A stretch of 64,000 nt of DNA. Source: an uncultured Subdoligranulum sp. Its GTDB lineage: Bacteria; Bacillota; Clostridia; Oscillospirales; Ruminococcaceae. The translations under genes and the position numbers were made by a program. The notes beneath the pieces are model-generated. The model was not told the DNA's origin, did not search any database, and saw only the letters and a program-made list of their open reading frames with translations. Location of the stretch: positions 2,906,481 through 2,970,480 of the forward strand of contig NZ_OZ007030.1 in assembly GCF_963931595.1 (NCBI RefSeq), given 5' to 3'. Shown in pieces: positions 44,385 through 51,809 of this stretch (its first letter is position 1; each line of letters starts with the position of its first letter).

Positions 44385-44936
44385 ATGAATACCCACGCAA
44401 AAACCTATCCCTTGGTGCTGTCCGCCCTGTTCCTCGCCCTCTGCCTCGTGCTGCCCATCGTCACCGGCGGCATCCCGGCCATCGGCAATATGCTGCTGCC
44501 CATGCACATCCCCGTGCTCTTCTGCGGCCTGCTCTGCGGCTGGCAGTACGGCCTTGTCATCGGCTTCGCCGCCCCGCTGCTGCGCTCCGCCCTCTTCGGC
44601 ATGCCGCCCCTCTACCCCGTGGCCCTGGCCATGTCCTTTGAACTGGCTGCCTACGGTCTCATCATCGGCGCCGTCTACGCCCTGCTCCGCAAGGGCGGCC
44701 TGGCTGCCCTCTACACCAGCCTGCTCACCGCCATGGTGGGCGGCCGCCTGGTCTGGGGCCTGGCCGAAGTGGTGCTGCTGGGCCTTGCCGGCAAAGGCTT
44801 TACGCTACAGGCCTTTTTGTCCGGCGCTCTGCTCACCGCCGTGCCCGGCATCGTGCTCCAGCTGGTGCTTATCCCCGCCGTCATGACCGGCCTCGACCGC
44901 ACCGGCGTCGTGCGCTTCCGCCACGCCGCCGGGTGA
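44385..44936 (+). CDS. ECF transporter S component
   Basis: The 183-residue membrane protein has about six helices and an N-terminal ALFLALCLVLPIV with an Ala-rich pattern, as in substrate-specific S components of energy-coupling factor vitamin transporters. The substrate is not predictable here; no riboswitch fits in the 94-bp gap upstream. GAGGAGAG precedes ATG 44385. The shared EcfAAT module must be elsewhere. Confidence 0.82.
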   Translation: MNTHAKTYPLVLSALFLALCLVLPIVTGGIPAIGNMLLPMHIPVLFCGLLCGWQYGLVIGFAAPLLRSALFGMPPLYPVALAMSFELAAYGLIIGAVYALLRKGGLAALYTSLLTAMVGGRLVWGLAEVVLLGLAGKGFTLQAFLSGALLTAVPGIVLQLVLIPAVMTGLDRTGVVRFRHAAG

Positions 44937-44961
44937 AGATCTCCGTTCTGTTTTGCCACAG

Positions 44962-44988
44962 GCCGCGCAGGAAGCGCGGCATTTTTTG
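44962..44988 (+). terminator. Intrinsic terminator of the ECF S gene
   Basis: GCCGCGC and GCGCGGC pair around a 5-base loop and are followed by ATTTTTT. Confidence 0.88.
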
Positions 44989-45000
44989 TCGGAACCGGGC

Positions 45001-45030
45001 TTGTTATTTCCCGCCCGGATGTGGTATACT
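45001..45030 (+). promoter_or_regulatory. Promoter of the 45068 gene
   Basis: TTGTTA (45001-45006) and TATACT (45025-45030) have an 18-bp spacer and an extended TG. Confidence 0.6.
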
Positions 45031-45067
45031 GTAATCAAATTGTCACCAACGAAAGGAGGCGCCCGCC

Positions 45068-45586
45068 ATGGGTCTGATTTCAGCCATCCAGAACAAAACC
45101 GAACAGGCCCGCGCCCGGGAACGCATCCGCCCCCTGCTGGAAAGCCGCATGATGCGGGACATCCTGCTGGAGATCGGCCAGCGCGGCACCGAAAAGCTGG
45201 ACCCCCAGAGCGTGCCCGTGGCCCAGCGCCCCCGCGCCGCCAAACTGGCCGCCGAATGCGGTACCGCCGGCCTGCACCAGAGCGTCATCCGGGAAGTGGT
45301 GCTGGACGAGGCGGGCATCACCCTCTACGCCGGCAACGACGAGATTCCTTTCCTCTACGGCGACTACAACTACGAAAACATCGAGGACACCGACTGTCTG
45401 CCCGCCGTGGCCCAGTACCTGGTCCAGCGGCTGCGCGGCTACTACAACATCAGCCGTACTTTCTACACCGTGCCCAAACACAACGGCCGCTCGGTCACCG
45501 AAAAGACCAAGCAGGTCTTTATCCGCCGCCACCACGAGGATACCCCCTTCAACCCCCAGCCTACCCAGAAACAGCGGCTGTTCTGA
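45068..45586 (+). CDS. Conserved hypothetical protein
   Basis: The 172-residue soluble protein is charged, with an N-terminal helical region (MGLISAIQNKTEQARARERIRPLLESRMMRDILLEIG) and a C-terminal alpha/beta part (FLYGDYNYENIEDTDCLPAVAQYLVQRL). I recognise no domain. ATG 45068 follows AAAGGAGG. The gene has its own promoter and is followed by the tRNA promoter. Confidence 0.75.
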   Translation: MGLISAIQNKTEQARARERIRPLLESRMMRDILLEIGQRGTEKLDPQSVPVAQRPRAAKLAAECGTAGLHQSVIREVVLDEAGITLYAGNDEIPFLYGDYNYENIEDTDCLPAVAQYLVQRLRGYYNISRTFYTVPKHNGRSVTEKTKQVFIRRHHEDTPFNPQPTQKQRLF

Positions 45587-45596
45587 GGGAGAATCG

Positions 45597-45625
45597 TTGA
45601 CAGCACACCCAAACTTTGCTATAAT
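45597..45625 (+). promoter_or_regulatory. Perfect-consensus promoter of the tRNA-Ser region
   Basis: TTGACA (45597-45602) and TATAAT (45620-45625) have 17-bp spacing and an extended TG, as expected for a stable-RNA promoter. Transcription starts near 45632 and would run through both 190-bp units into tRNA-Ser. Confidence 0.85.
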
Positions 45626-45662
45626 GAACTGTACGCCGTGCGAAACGGCGAAGATGGAGCAT

Positions 45663-46042
45663 TACTCAAGAGGTCGAAGAGGTCGCACTCGAAAGGGCGT
45701 GACCCACTGGCCGATTCGTCCGCCGCGAATGGCGTGACGGCGGGATTTCCCCGGGGTATGCATCCGGTTATTATCCGCTTATCTTGCATCGAAATCTTGC
45801 ATTTTTCCGAAAGAGCTGCAAGGCGGTGCTGGAAAAACTTAATATGGAGATGTACTCAAGAGGTCGAAGAGGTCGCACTCGAAAGGGCGTGACCCACTGG
45901 CCGATTCGTCCGCCGCGAATGGCGTGACGGCGGGATTTCCCCGGGGCATGGTTTCCGGTTTTATTCGCTTATCTTGCATCGAAATCTTGCATTTTTCCGA
46001 AAGGTTTGCAAGGCGGTGCTGGAAAAATTAAATATGGAGATG
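45663..46042 (+). repeat. Two 190-bp tandem units, each starting as a tRNA-Ser 5' half
   Basis: Unit 1 starts at 45663 and unit 2 at 45853; the intact tRNA has the same TACTCAAGAGGTCG at 46043, exactly 190 bp on each time. Each unit resembles the tRNA from the acceptor 5' strand through the anticodon loop (CACTCGAAA), then continues with unrelated DNA (from GGGCGTGACCC) and lacks the T arm and 3' acceptor strand. They are therefore not functional tRNAs. The units differ from each other at only a few positions. Confidence 0.8.
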
Positions 46043-46127
46043 TACTCAAGAGGTCGTAAGAGGGAGCACTCGAAATGCTTTAGGTCTCGAGAGAGGCGCG
46101 TGGGTTCGACTCCCACCATCTCCGCCA
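46036..46127 (+). tRNA. tRNA-Ser (CGA)
   Basis: This is a 92-nt class II tRNA. The acceptor stem is GGAGATG with CATCTCC, then G and encoded CCA. The anticodon arm is GAGCA-CTCGAAA-TGCTT (anticodon CGA). A long variable arm follows (about TAGGTCTCGAGAGAGGCGC), and the T arm is GTGGG-TTCGACT-CCCAC. It decodes UCG. Its 3' end is a plausible integration site for the element that begins just downstream. Confidence 0.95.
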
Positions 46128-46130
46128 AAT

Positions 46131-46159
46131 CCCTCAGGAATCTTCCTGAGGGTATTTTT
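46131..46159 (+). terminator. Intrinsic terminator of tRNA-Ser
   Basis: CCCTCAGGAA and TTCCTGAGGG pair with a 2-base loop and are followed by TATTTTTG. Confidence 0.9.
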
Positions 46160-46203
46160 GTATTTTCACGGCAAGAACCCCTTGCCGTTTGGGAGGAAGC
46201 GCT

Positions 46204-46764
46204 ATGCCGACATTTACCATCGTGGGCGGGGTTAACGGGGCAGGCAAGAGCAGTCTGTCTGGTGTTCTGAAGGATTGTTTGGACGACTTGGGCGTTATTG
46301 TGGACCCCGACAGACTGACCGCCCAGCACGGCGGCGATGAGTATGCCGGGGGCCAGGCTGCCGTTGCCAAACTGCAGGACTGCCTGGCCCAGGGCATCGA
46401 CTTCACCGAGGAAAGCACCCTTTCGGGCAGCTTCTCCCGCAAAATGGCCCGCGCGGCCCGGGACAAGGGCTACACCGTGCGGCTGTACTATGTGGGCCTG
46501 GATACTGCCGAGGAATCGGTTCGGCGGATCGCCAACCGGGTGGCCCGCGGCGGCCACGACATCCCGACCCAGGACGTGGAGCGCCGGTTTGCCCGGCGTT
46601 TCCGGGACCTGGGCAAGCTGCTGCCGCTGTGCAATGAAGCAACCTTCTATGACAACGACAATGGCTTCCGGGTGGTGGCTTTCTATCGCAACGGGGAACT
46701 GCTGCCCGCAACCGATACGCCGCCTGTCTGGCTCACCGATCTGCGTCGGGAGCTCGCGCTCTGA
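46204..46764 (+). CDS. Zeta-toxin-like P-loop kinase
   Basis: The 186-residue protein has Walker A VGGVNGAGKSSL (about residues 7-18), VDPDRLTAQ and EESTLSGS, the pattern of zeta-toxin family kinases. These phosphorylate UDP-GlcNAc or other small molecules. GGGAGG precedes ATG 46204. No epsilon-type antitoxin is adjacent. The next gene, the integrase, is convergent with a 12-bp gap, so this gene may be element cargo rather than host DNA. Many free-standing relatives are not demonstrated toxins. Confidence 0.8.
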   Translation: MPTFTIVGGVNGAGKSSLSGVLKDCLDDLGVIVDPDRLTAQHGGDEYAGGQAAVAKLQDCLAQGIDFTEESTLSGSFSRKMARAARDKGYTVRLYYVGLDTAEESVRRIANRVARGGHDIPTQDVERRFARRFRDLGKLLPLCNEATFYDNDNGFRVVAFYRNGELLPATDTPPVWLTDLRRELAL

Positions 46765-46776
46765 ACCAGTGTAGGA

Positions 46777-47964
46777 TTACCACCGGTTTTCCGGCAGCTC
46801 TTCGGGCAGCGGCAGTGCCTGCTCCATGGTGGCGGCGCTGAGCTGCTTGGACTGAGAATCCAGGTGGGCGTAGATGTTGGCCGTGGTGGAGATGTCGCTG
46901 TGGCCCAGCCATTCCTGAATCTGCTTCATGGGCACACCCTGCTTGAGCAGCAGACTGGCGCAGGAGTGGCGCAGATCGTGGAAGCGGATCTTCCGCAGGC
47001 CGTGGTCGGCCAGCAGCTTGGCAAATCCGTCGGTCACCGCGTTGGGCAAAATGAGATTGCCCATCTCGTCCACGAACAGATAGCCCTTGTACTTCTGGTT
47101 GTAGCAGTTGCCGCACAGCTTCTCGTTGTAGGTCTGCTGCTCTTTCAGCGCCCGCAGCCGCTGGGCGAAACTGGCCACCAGCGGCAGGGTGCGCAGGCTG
47201 GACTTGGTCTTGGCCCGGTCAGCCTCCACCAGGACGTGTTTGCCCTCCAGGTTGGTGCTGGTCACGATGTGGCGGATGGTCAGGGTACCGGCCTCGAAGT
47301 CCACGGCGTCCCACCGCAGGCCCAGCACCTCGCCCCGGCGCAGCCCGTAGAAGGCTGCGAACTGGATGATCAGTTCCAGCCGGTGCCCCCGGGCGGATTC
47401 GAAGAGCTGCTCCATCTCCTCGGCGGTGTAGTAGGCGGCCATGTACTTCTCGGGCTTGGGCCGTTCCACTTTGTCCACCGGGTTGCCGGGGATCAGGTCC
47501 AGCTTCACGGCGTATTTCAGCGCCTTGTGCAGGTTGGCGTGCAACCGCAGTACGCTGGTGGCTTTCAGTGTTTCCAGCTTGTGGAGATAGAAACTCTGGA
47601 TGTGCCGCGCCTGCAGCCCGCCCAGCGTGATGCCGGTGGGCTCGAAGTAGGGGACGATGTGATTCTTCACATTGAAGTTGTAGGAGGACCAGGTGGTCTC
47701 TTGCACGGCGGGGCGGATGATCTTCAGCCAGTAGAGCATATAGTCACTGAACAGCATATCGGGGCTCAGTTCCTCTTTACGGTTGGGTTTGGGCGGCGTG
47801 AAGCTGCGGCGCAATTCCCGCAGCATCTCCTCCGCCCGCTTTTTGTTGCCCTTCACGGGCAAGCCGGTGGCGTGCCAGGGCTGTTTGCGCTTGCCGTCGG
47901 CACCGGTATAGCTGAGCACCATGTAGTAATATCCGTTTTTCTCTTGCAGGCGACCTGCTACCAT
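46777..47964 (-). CDS. int: Tyrosine site-specific integrase
   Basis: The 395-residue product has an N-terminal AP2-like arm-binding domain (GYYYMVLSYTGADGKRKQ), a SAM-like core-binding domain and a catalytic domain with GLRRGEVLGLRW (Arg I), HDLRHSCASLLL (His-x-x-Arg), LGHSDIS (His/Trp) and the nucleophile tyrosine in TANIYAH. It integrates and excises the element. ATG 47964 has 8-base spacing to AAAGGAG; ATG 47970 is too close to it. An in-frame extension to 48060 lacks a ribosome site. Confidence 0.94.
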   Translation of the reverse strand: MVAGRLQEKNGYYYMVLSYTGADGKRKQPWHATGLPVKGNKKRAEEMLRELRRSFTPPKPNRKEELSPDMLFSDYMLYWLKIIRPAVQETTWSSYNFNVKNHIVPYFEPTGITLGGLQARHIQSFYLHKLETLKATSVLRLHANLHKALKYAVKLDLIPGNPVDKVERPKPEKYMAAYYTAEEMEQLFESARGHRLELIIQFAAFYGLRRGEVLGLRWDAVDFEAGTLTIRHIVTSTNLEGKHVLVEADRAKTKSSLRTLPLVASFAQRLRALKEQQTYNEKLCGNCYNQKYKGYLFVDEMGNLILPNAVTDGFAKLLADHGLRKIRFHDLRHSCASLLLKQGVPMKQIQEWLGHSDISTTANIYAHLDSQSKQLSAATMEQALPLPEELPENRW

Positions 47965-48097
47965 AGGCATTTCTCCTTTCACAATCGTTTGTACGGGTTT
48001 CCGGGTCCAACACAACAATACCCGGAATCTTTGGCAAAAGCTATTCACAAATCTACACAAGGATACGCCCTTGTTTTGGGTACGAATCTACCAAAGC

Positions 48098-48126
48098 GCC
48101 CGCGTCGGGAACTTCCCGGCGCGGGC
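48098..48126. terminator. Hairpin between relaxase and integrase genes
   Basis: GCCCGCG and CGCGGGC flank an inner GGGAACTTCCC hairpin, with a short CTTTTGG tail on the plus strand and CTTTGG on the minus. It is a weak terminator or processing site. Confidence 0.45.
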
Positions 48127-48144
48127 TTTTGGTATGGTTGTGGT

Positions 48145-49524
48145 TCAGCGCTCCAGATCGCGGCGGCGTTGACGGTGGCGGTTTTTTTCCTCGGCCCGCT
48201 GGCGGGCCTGTTCCGCCAACGCCTTGCGGCAGGCGGTGGTGGCTCGTACCCTCCGGAGAATCCTGTCACAGACTTCATCCTCGTGTCGTAGCGCCTTGAT
48301 CTGGCAGGTCAGTTCGGTCCGGCGTTCGGCGGTGCCGGGCGGCGGAACCTTGTGGCGCAGCAGCCGGGCACAGTCGGCGCGCTCCTTGCAGAGGGCGTCG
48401 ATCTGCGCCGCCAGTTCCCGGCGGCGGGCCTCCACCTCGTCGGTGGTGTGGAAATCCCGGTCAAAGCAGAGGTGCATCTCCTCCAACGTGCGCTCTACGT
48501 TGCGCCAGATCGCTTCGATCTCCGGCCAGTTGATGGACGCCCGGGAATTCGGCTTGGCCTGTACCTTGTACCGGAAGTAGAGATACTTCTGGCCCAGGTG
48601 GGGTTTTCCGAAGAGCTCGTCCAGCAGGCCTTTGTACCGCACTTTGGCCCAGGAACGGCAGGGGGGACGCCTGGGACGGTCGTACCCGCCGAACAGGCTG
48701 TAATAGTGGGGGCCGAACTGGTAATAGTGAGCGTCCAGTACCCGGGCCAGCGCGGGCCAGTCGAACTCCGGGCCCAGGCGATGCACCCGCACCGGGCGGC
48801 CGCCGTCCACCGAACGCAGCGTGGCATACTTGCGGCCCTCCTCCCGCCGCCACAGGTAGCCCATCCGACGCAGGGTAAGAGCAAAGTCCTCCTCGGTGCT
48901 GGTCTGCTGGAGGGCGGAGCGCAGTGCCTCCCGCATCCGGTTGTACCGGGTGGGTTCGCCCCGGCGCTCCGCTTCGTAGAGGGGGCGCGGTGTGCTCTTG
49001 CCGGGGGTCTGTACCACCGACAACCCCTGGGCCCGGCAGAGGGCATCGGAAGCGCGCCGCAGCTCCCGGTACTGGCTGCGGCGCTGCTCGTACTTTTTGC
49101 CATCCACATAGGACACCGCGTTGATGACAAAGTGGTTGTGCAGGCAGTGGGTGTTCATGTGGGTGGCTACCAGCACCTGGAACCGCCCGCCCCACACCTG
49201 CCGGGCCAGCTCCACCCCGATGGCGTGGCACTGTTCCGGCGTTACCTCGCCGGGCTGGAAACTCTGGTAGGCGTGCATCGCCACCACGCCCTCGGTTTTG
49301 CCGAACTTCCGCTGTACCGCCCGCATATCCGCCCAGGCGGTTTCGGGGCGGCAGTGGATGCCGCTCACCAGCTTGGCGCTTTCCGTCAAGGTGGTCTTGG
49401 CGTCGTTCCCGGCGTAGTGCAGCGCCTGGGACAGGGCACCGTATTCGGTTTTCTCCGGGTTTGCGGCGTAGTCCACCACCCGGCGCAGGTTGTCCCGCAC
49501 CGGCCAGATCTTGGTGACGGCCAG
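48145..49524 (-). CDS. MobA/VirD2-type relaxase
   Basis: The 459-residue product has an N-terminal relaxase domain with the histidine triad HMNTHCLHNHFVIN (about residues 120-133) and YAANPEKT near the start. The C-terminal half is charged and coiled (KERADCARLLRHK...). It nicks oriT and leads the strand into the recipient. The family-typical N-terminus AVTKIWPVRDN is only included if translation begins at CTG 49524; GGAG lies 6 bases upstream and a stop lies two codons before. The first conventional start, GTG 49500, would remove eight conserved residues. Confidence 0.88.
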   Translation of the reverse strand: MAVTKIWPVRDNLRRVVDYAANPEKTEYGALSQALHYAGNDAKTTLTESAKLVSGIHCRPETAWADMRAVQRKFGKTEGVVAMHAYQSFQPGEVTPEQCHAIGVELARQVWGGRFQVLVATHMNTHCLHNHFVINAVSYVDGKKYEQRRSQYRELRRASDALCRAQGLSVVQTPGKSTPRPLYEAERRGEPTRYNRMREALRSALQQTSTEEDFALTLRRMGYLWRREEGRKYATLRSVDGGRPVRVHRLGPEFDWPALARVLDAHYYQFGPHYYSLFGGYDRPRRPPCRSWAKVRYKGLLDELFGKPHLGQKYLYFRYKVQAKPNSRASINWPEIEAIWRNVERTLEEMHLCFDRDFHTTDEVEARRRELAAQIDALCKERADCARLLRHKVPPPGTAERRTELTCQIKALRHEDEVCDRILRRVRATTACRKALAEQARQRAEEKNRHRQRRRDLER

Positions 49525-49527
49525 AGA

Positions 49528-49797
49528 TTACTCCTTCGGCAGCAGGGCGTCCCGGATCTGGTCTGTTGCCGCCCGGCAGGGGAGCGCGTCCCCGGGCGGC
49601 AGACGGTCCGCCAGCGCGTCCAGTTCTTCCAGAGCGGAAAACAAAGACGCGGGCGGATGAAACTGCGGAGTATACCCCAGTGCCCGCTGCCGGAGATATT
49701 CCGACAGCGTCAGACCGCAGCGCCGGGCGGCGGATTCCATCCGGTGTTTTTCAGCCGGTGTCACCCGCACGTTGATGCCCACAGTGCGGTTTCTCAC
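49528..49797 (-). CDS. MobC-like ribbon-helix-helix relaxosome protein
   Basis: The 89-residue protein has RTVGINVRVTPAEKHRMESAARRCGLTLSEYLRQRALGY, the beta-strand plus two-helix DNA-binding unit of plasmid MobC accessory proteins. It assists relaxase nicking at oriT. The start is GTG 49797 with GGGAGG 7 bases upstream; the frame upstream lies inside the ATPase gene. The start overlaps that gene's stop (GTGA), and the stop is 3 bases before the relaxase CTG. Confidence 0.85.
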   Translation of the reverse strand: MRNRTVGINVRVTPAEKHRMESAARRCGLTLSEYLRQRALGYTPQFHPPASLFSALEELDALADRLPPGDALPCRAATDQIRDALLPKE

Positions 49798-51008
49798 GAG
49801 GCCGCCTCCCGTGAGAAATCGGGGCTCGGGGCCGTCCCCGTAGGAGCGGCGGTGTCCGCCGCGGCGAAGGGTTGCCCGCCGGCAACACAAAGCCCATGCT
49901 CGCTACCGTGATGCGGCCCCGGTGACGGTGATGACGATGATGACGGTACGGGGGCCGCACCCTCTTCACCAGCCGGTACCGTACCAGACGGTAAAGGGGA
50001 TCTGCCGGTATCATCGTCACTACCGTCATGACCGTCATCCCCGTCACAGGTGAAGCACAGCAGCCGGGTGTTGGAGGTGCGCCGGGACTGGTAGCGGATG
50101 CCCTGCGGGGCAAACACCGTGTAGAAGTGCTCCACCAGTTTGCGGGTGAACTGGTTGGGCTGCACATCGGTGATACCGGCGGCGGTCAGCAGGTCGGTGG
50201 CGGTGCCTGTCCAGCTGCCGGTGCGCTGGATAAAGTCCGCCGCCCGCCACAGATAGTCCGGAACGGCCTTCCGGACCTGCTCCTCAGCGGTTTCCTCCTC
50301 CAACAGCTGCCAGATGCAGTCCCGGGTCTGCAGGTGGAGGGTGCAGCTGTCCATGTCACGGCCCGTCACCAGCAGCCGGGCCGTGTCGCTCATCCGCTGG
50401 CGCTGCAGCAGCCAGATGGTGTCGGCGGCGCCCATCAGGCCGTTGGACCCGGAAATCTGCTGGAACGGGTCGGATGCGCCCTGTTTGCGCAGATGATGCA
50501 CCAGCAGCAACCCGATGCCGCGGCGGTCCGCCAGGGATTTCAGCGCGCTCATATCCTGGTAATCGCTGGCGTAAGTGCCGTTGTTCGGGTCGGCGGTGCG
50601 GACCTTCTGCAAGGTGTCGATGACCATCAGGCTGGTTTCGGGGTGCTGGGACAGGAATTTCTCGATCTGGAGTTCCAGACCGTCCCCGATGGCGCAGCTT
50701 CCGGTCTGGAAGTACAACCGGCTGGGAACGGAGTCCTCGGTCAGGCGGAACAAACGCCCCTGGATGCGGGCGTAGGTGTCCTCCAGACAGAGGTACAGTA
50801 CAGTCTGCGGCTGGGCGGTGCGGCCCCAGATCTCGCCGCCCCGGGCCAGCTGCAGGCAAAGCCACAGGCACAGCCAACTTTTGCCTGCCTTGCTGGCACC
50901 GGCCAACAAGGAAAGCCCGGCGGGCAGCAGGCCGGGAATCAGCCACCGCACCGGCGGCAGCGGGGTGGAAAGTAGAGTTTCAGCATCAATAGGTTCGTTT
51001 CTCTGCAT
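49794..51008 (-). CDS. RepA-like AAA ATPase / replicative helicase loader of the element
   Basis: The 404-residue product has Walker A LLAGASKAGKSWL (about residues 34-46), Walker B SLMVIDTLQKV and the VHHLRK segment of RecA-fold RepA/DnaB-like helicases. A C-terminal winged-helix-like part and an acidic/Ser/Pro tail (about 330-404) follow. It would unwind the element's replication origin. ATG 51008 follows GGAGG. The four palindromes at 51139-51290 lie directly upstream, where iterons are expected for a Rep gene. Confidence 0.85.
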   Translation of the reverse strand: MQRNEPIDAETLLSTPLPPVRWLIPGLLPAGLSLLAGASKAGKSWLCLWLCLQLARGGEIWGRTAQPQTVLYLCLEDTYARIQGRLFRLTEDSVPSRLYFQTGSCAIGDGLELQIEKFLSQHPETSLMVIDTLQKVRTADPNNGTYASDYQDMSALKSLADRRGIGLLLVHHLRKQGASDPFQQISGSNGLMGAADTIWLLQRQRMSDTARLLVTGRDMDSCTLHLQTRDCIWQLLEEETAEEQVRKAVPDYLWRAADFIQRTGSWTGTATDLLTAAGITDVQPNQFTRKLVEHFYTVFAPQGIRYQSRRTSNTRLLCFTCDGDDGHDGSDDDTGRSPLPSGTVPAGEEGAAPVPSSSSSPSPGPHHGSEHGLCVAGGQPFAAADTAAPTGTAPSPDFSREAAS

Positions 51009-51138
51009 GGCATACGCCTCCTTCTTGCTGGGCCACAGGACGCCAAACGGGGCTCTGTGGCGCGACCTTTGCGACAATGCGGGTGACGTGCCCGCCGCCC
51101 GGCGGCGGGCGGCACGGCGCGGATTTGGGCGGAGGTAC

Positions 51139-51290
51139 AAAGTGAATCTTAATAAGATTCACTTTGCTGGGAAGATCGCTTGCGTGAATCTTGTTAAGAT
51201 ACCTTTGGCCGCAATACAGCAAAAAGTGAATCATGCTATGATTCACTTTTCCTGCGGCGGATTTCCAGTGAATCATGCTATGATTCACTT
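51139..51290. repeat. Four 21-bp palindromes on exact 42-bp spacing (iteron/operator array)
   Basis: The sites are GTGAATC-N7-GATTCAC at 51142-51162, 51184-51204 (right half degraded), 51226-51246 and 51268-51288. Starts are 42 bp apart each time, four helical turns. The first has perfect 13-bp arms, AAAGTGAATCTTA and TAAGATTCACTTT; the third has AAAAGTGAATCAT and ATGATTCACTTTT. Cores are TTAATAA, TTGTTAA, ATGCTAT and ATGCTAT. The array lies between the HTH gene and the RepA-like gene, and its last site overlaps the HTH stop codon. Confidence 0.9.
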
Positions 51291-51550
51291 TGCAGGTCTT
51301 GCCCGGCAAAACCCGCCCCTTGTGCATTGGTCAGCAGATAACGGATGACATTGATTTTGGGAATCTTGTAGGCGTTGCCCAGTTTGAGGGCTCCGATTTC
51401 GCCTTCCCCCAGCAGATCATACGCCGCATGACGGCTGATGCCCAACATAGTTTGCAGTTGCCGGACTGTCACCACATCGGGATAGTCGGCAAACAGCAGG
51501 CCATAGCAGGCTTTCAGCTCTTTTTCCGGGATGAGTCGTTTCGCAGACAT
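51278..51550 (-). CDS. Excisionase-like helix-turn-helix protein
   Basis: The 90-residue protein has VVTVRQLQTMLGISRHAAYDLLGEGEIGALKLGNAYKIPKINVIRYLL, the MerR-like/HTH_17 excisionase fold. It is likely to direct integrase or regulate the operon. ATG 51550 follows GAGGG. ATG 51616, 66 bases upstream, is an alternative that lies just past the expected transcript start. The gene heads the leftward rep-mob-int operon. Confidence 0.82.
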   Translation of the reverse strand: MSAKRLIPEKELKACYGLLFADYPDVVTVRQLQTMLGISRHAAYDLLGEGEIGALKLGNAYKIPKINVIRYLLTNAQGAGFAGQDLQSES

Positions 51551-51637
51551 GCGACCCTCATAGAATGGAAGTGTACGGATTGGATAATCATAGGCAAATC
51601 TCCTTTCTGTAATCATTTGCGGAAGCTCTATTGAACT

Positions 51638-51703
51638 TTCGCAAATTTGATAAGAATATTATAATTCGCAAAAATGCGAACGTCAATATATTTCGCAAAT
51701 TTG
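51638..51703. promoter_or_regulatory. Three-site operator on 27-bp spacing with leftward promoter
   Basis: The sites are TTCGCAAATTTG (51638-51649), TTCGCAAAAATGCGAA (51665-51680) and TTCGCAAATTTG (51692-51703), with starts 27 bp apart. On the minus strand TTGACG (51686-51681) and TATAAT (51663-51658) have 17-bp spacing, and the middle palindrome fills that spacer precisely apart from one base. It has the layout of a phage-type repressor switch. Confidence 0.85.
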
Positions 51704-51714
51704 TTACAATTCCC

Positions 51715-51743
51715 TTGTAAAACGGGGACGGGTAGGGTACAAT
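51715..51743 (+). promoter_or_regulatory. Rightward promoter of the XRE repressor
   Basis: TTGTAA (51715-51720) and TACAAT (51738-51743) have 17-bp spacing, immediately beyond the third operator site. Confidence 0.65.
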
Positions 51744-51809
51744 GAATACAAAAAGACGCGTCCACGGAAAATCCGTGGACGCGATAACGGCTTGGAGAGG
51801 AGCAAAACC

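Noticed and set aside
45663..46035. Two further functional tRNA-Ser genes
   Set aside because: Both units lack the T arm and the 3' acceptor strand, so they cannot fold as tRNAs.
45961..46557. A minus-strand frame across tRNA-Ser containing the MVGVEPTR phrase
   Set aside because: This phrase is the well-known spurious translation of the complement of tRNA-Ser and not a protein.
51139..51290. CRISPR-like array at the phased palindromes
   Set aside because: There are only four palindromic units, 'spacers' of 21 bp are too short, the second unit is degenerate and no cas genes are nearby.
50986..51327. A minus-strand frame with repeated KVNHSMIH peptides
   Set aside because: The peptide repeat is only the translation of the 42-bp-phased palindromes; there is no start with a ribosome site.
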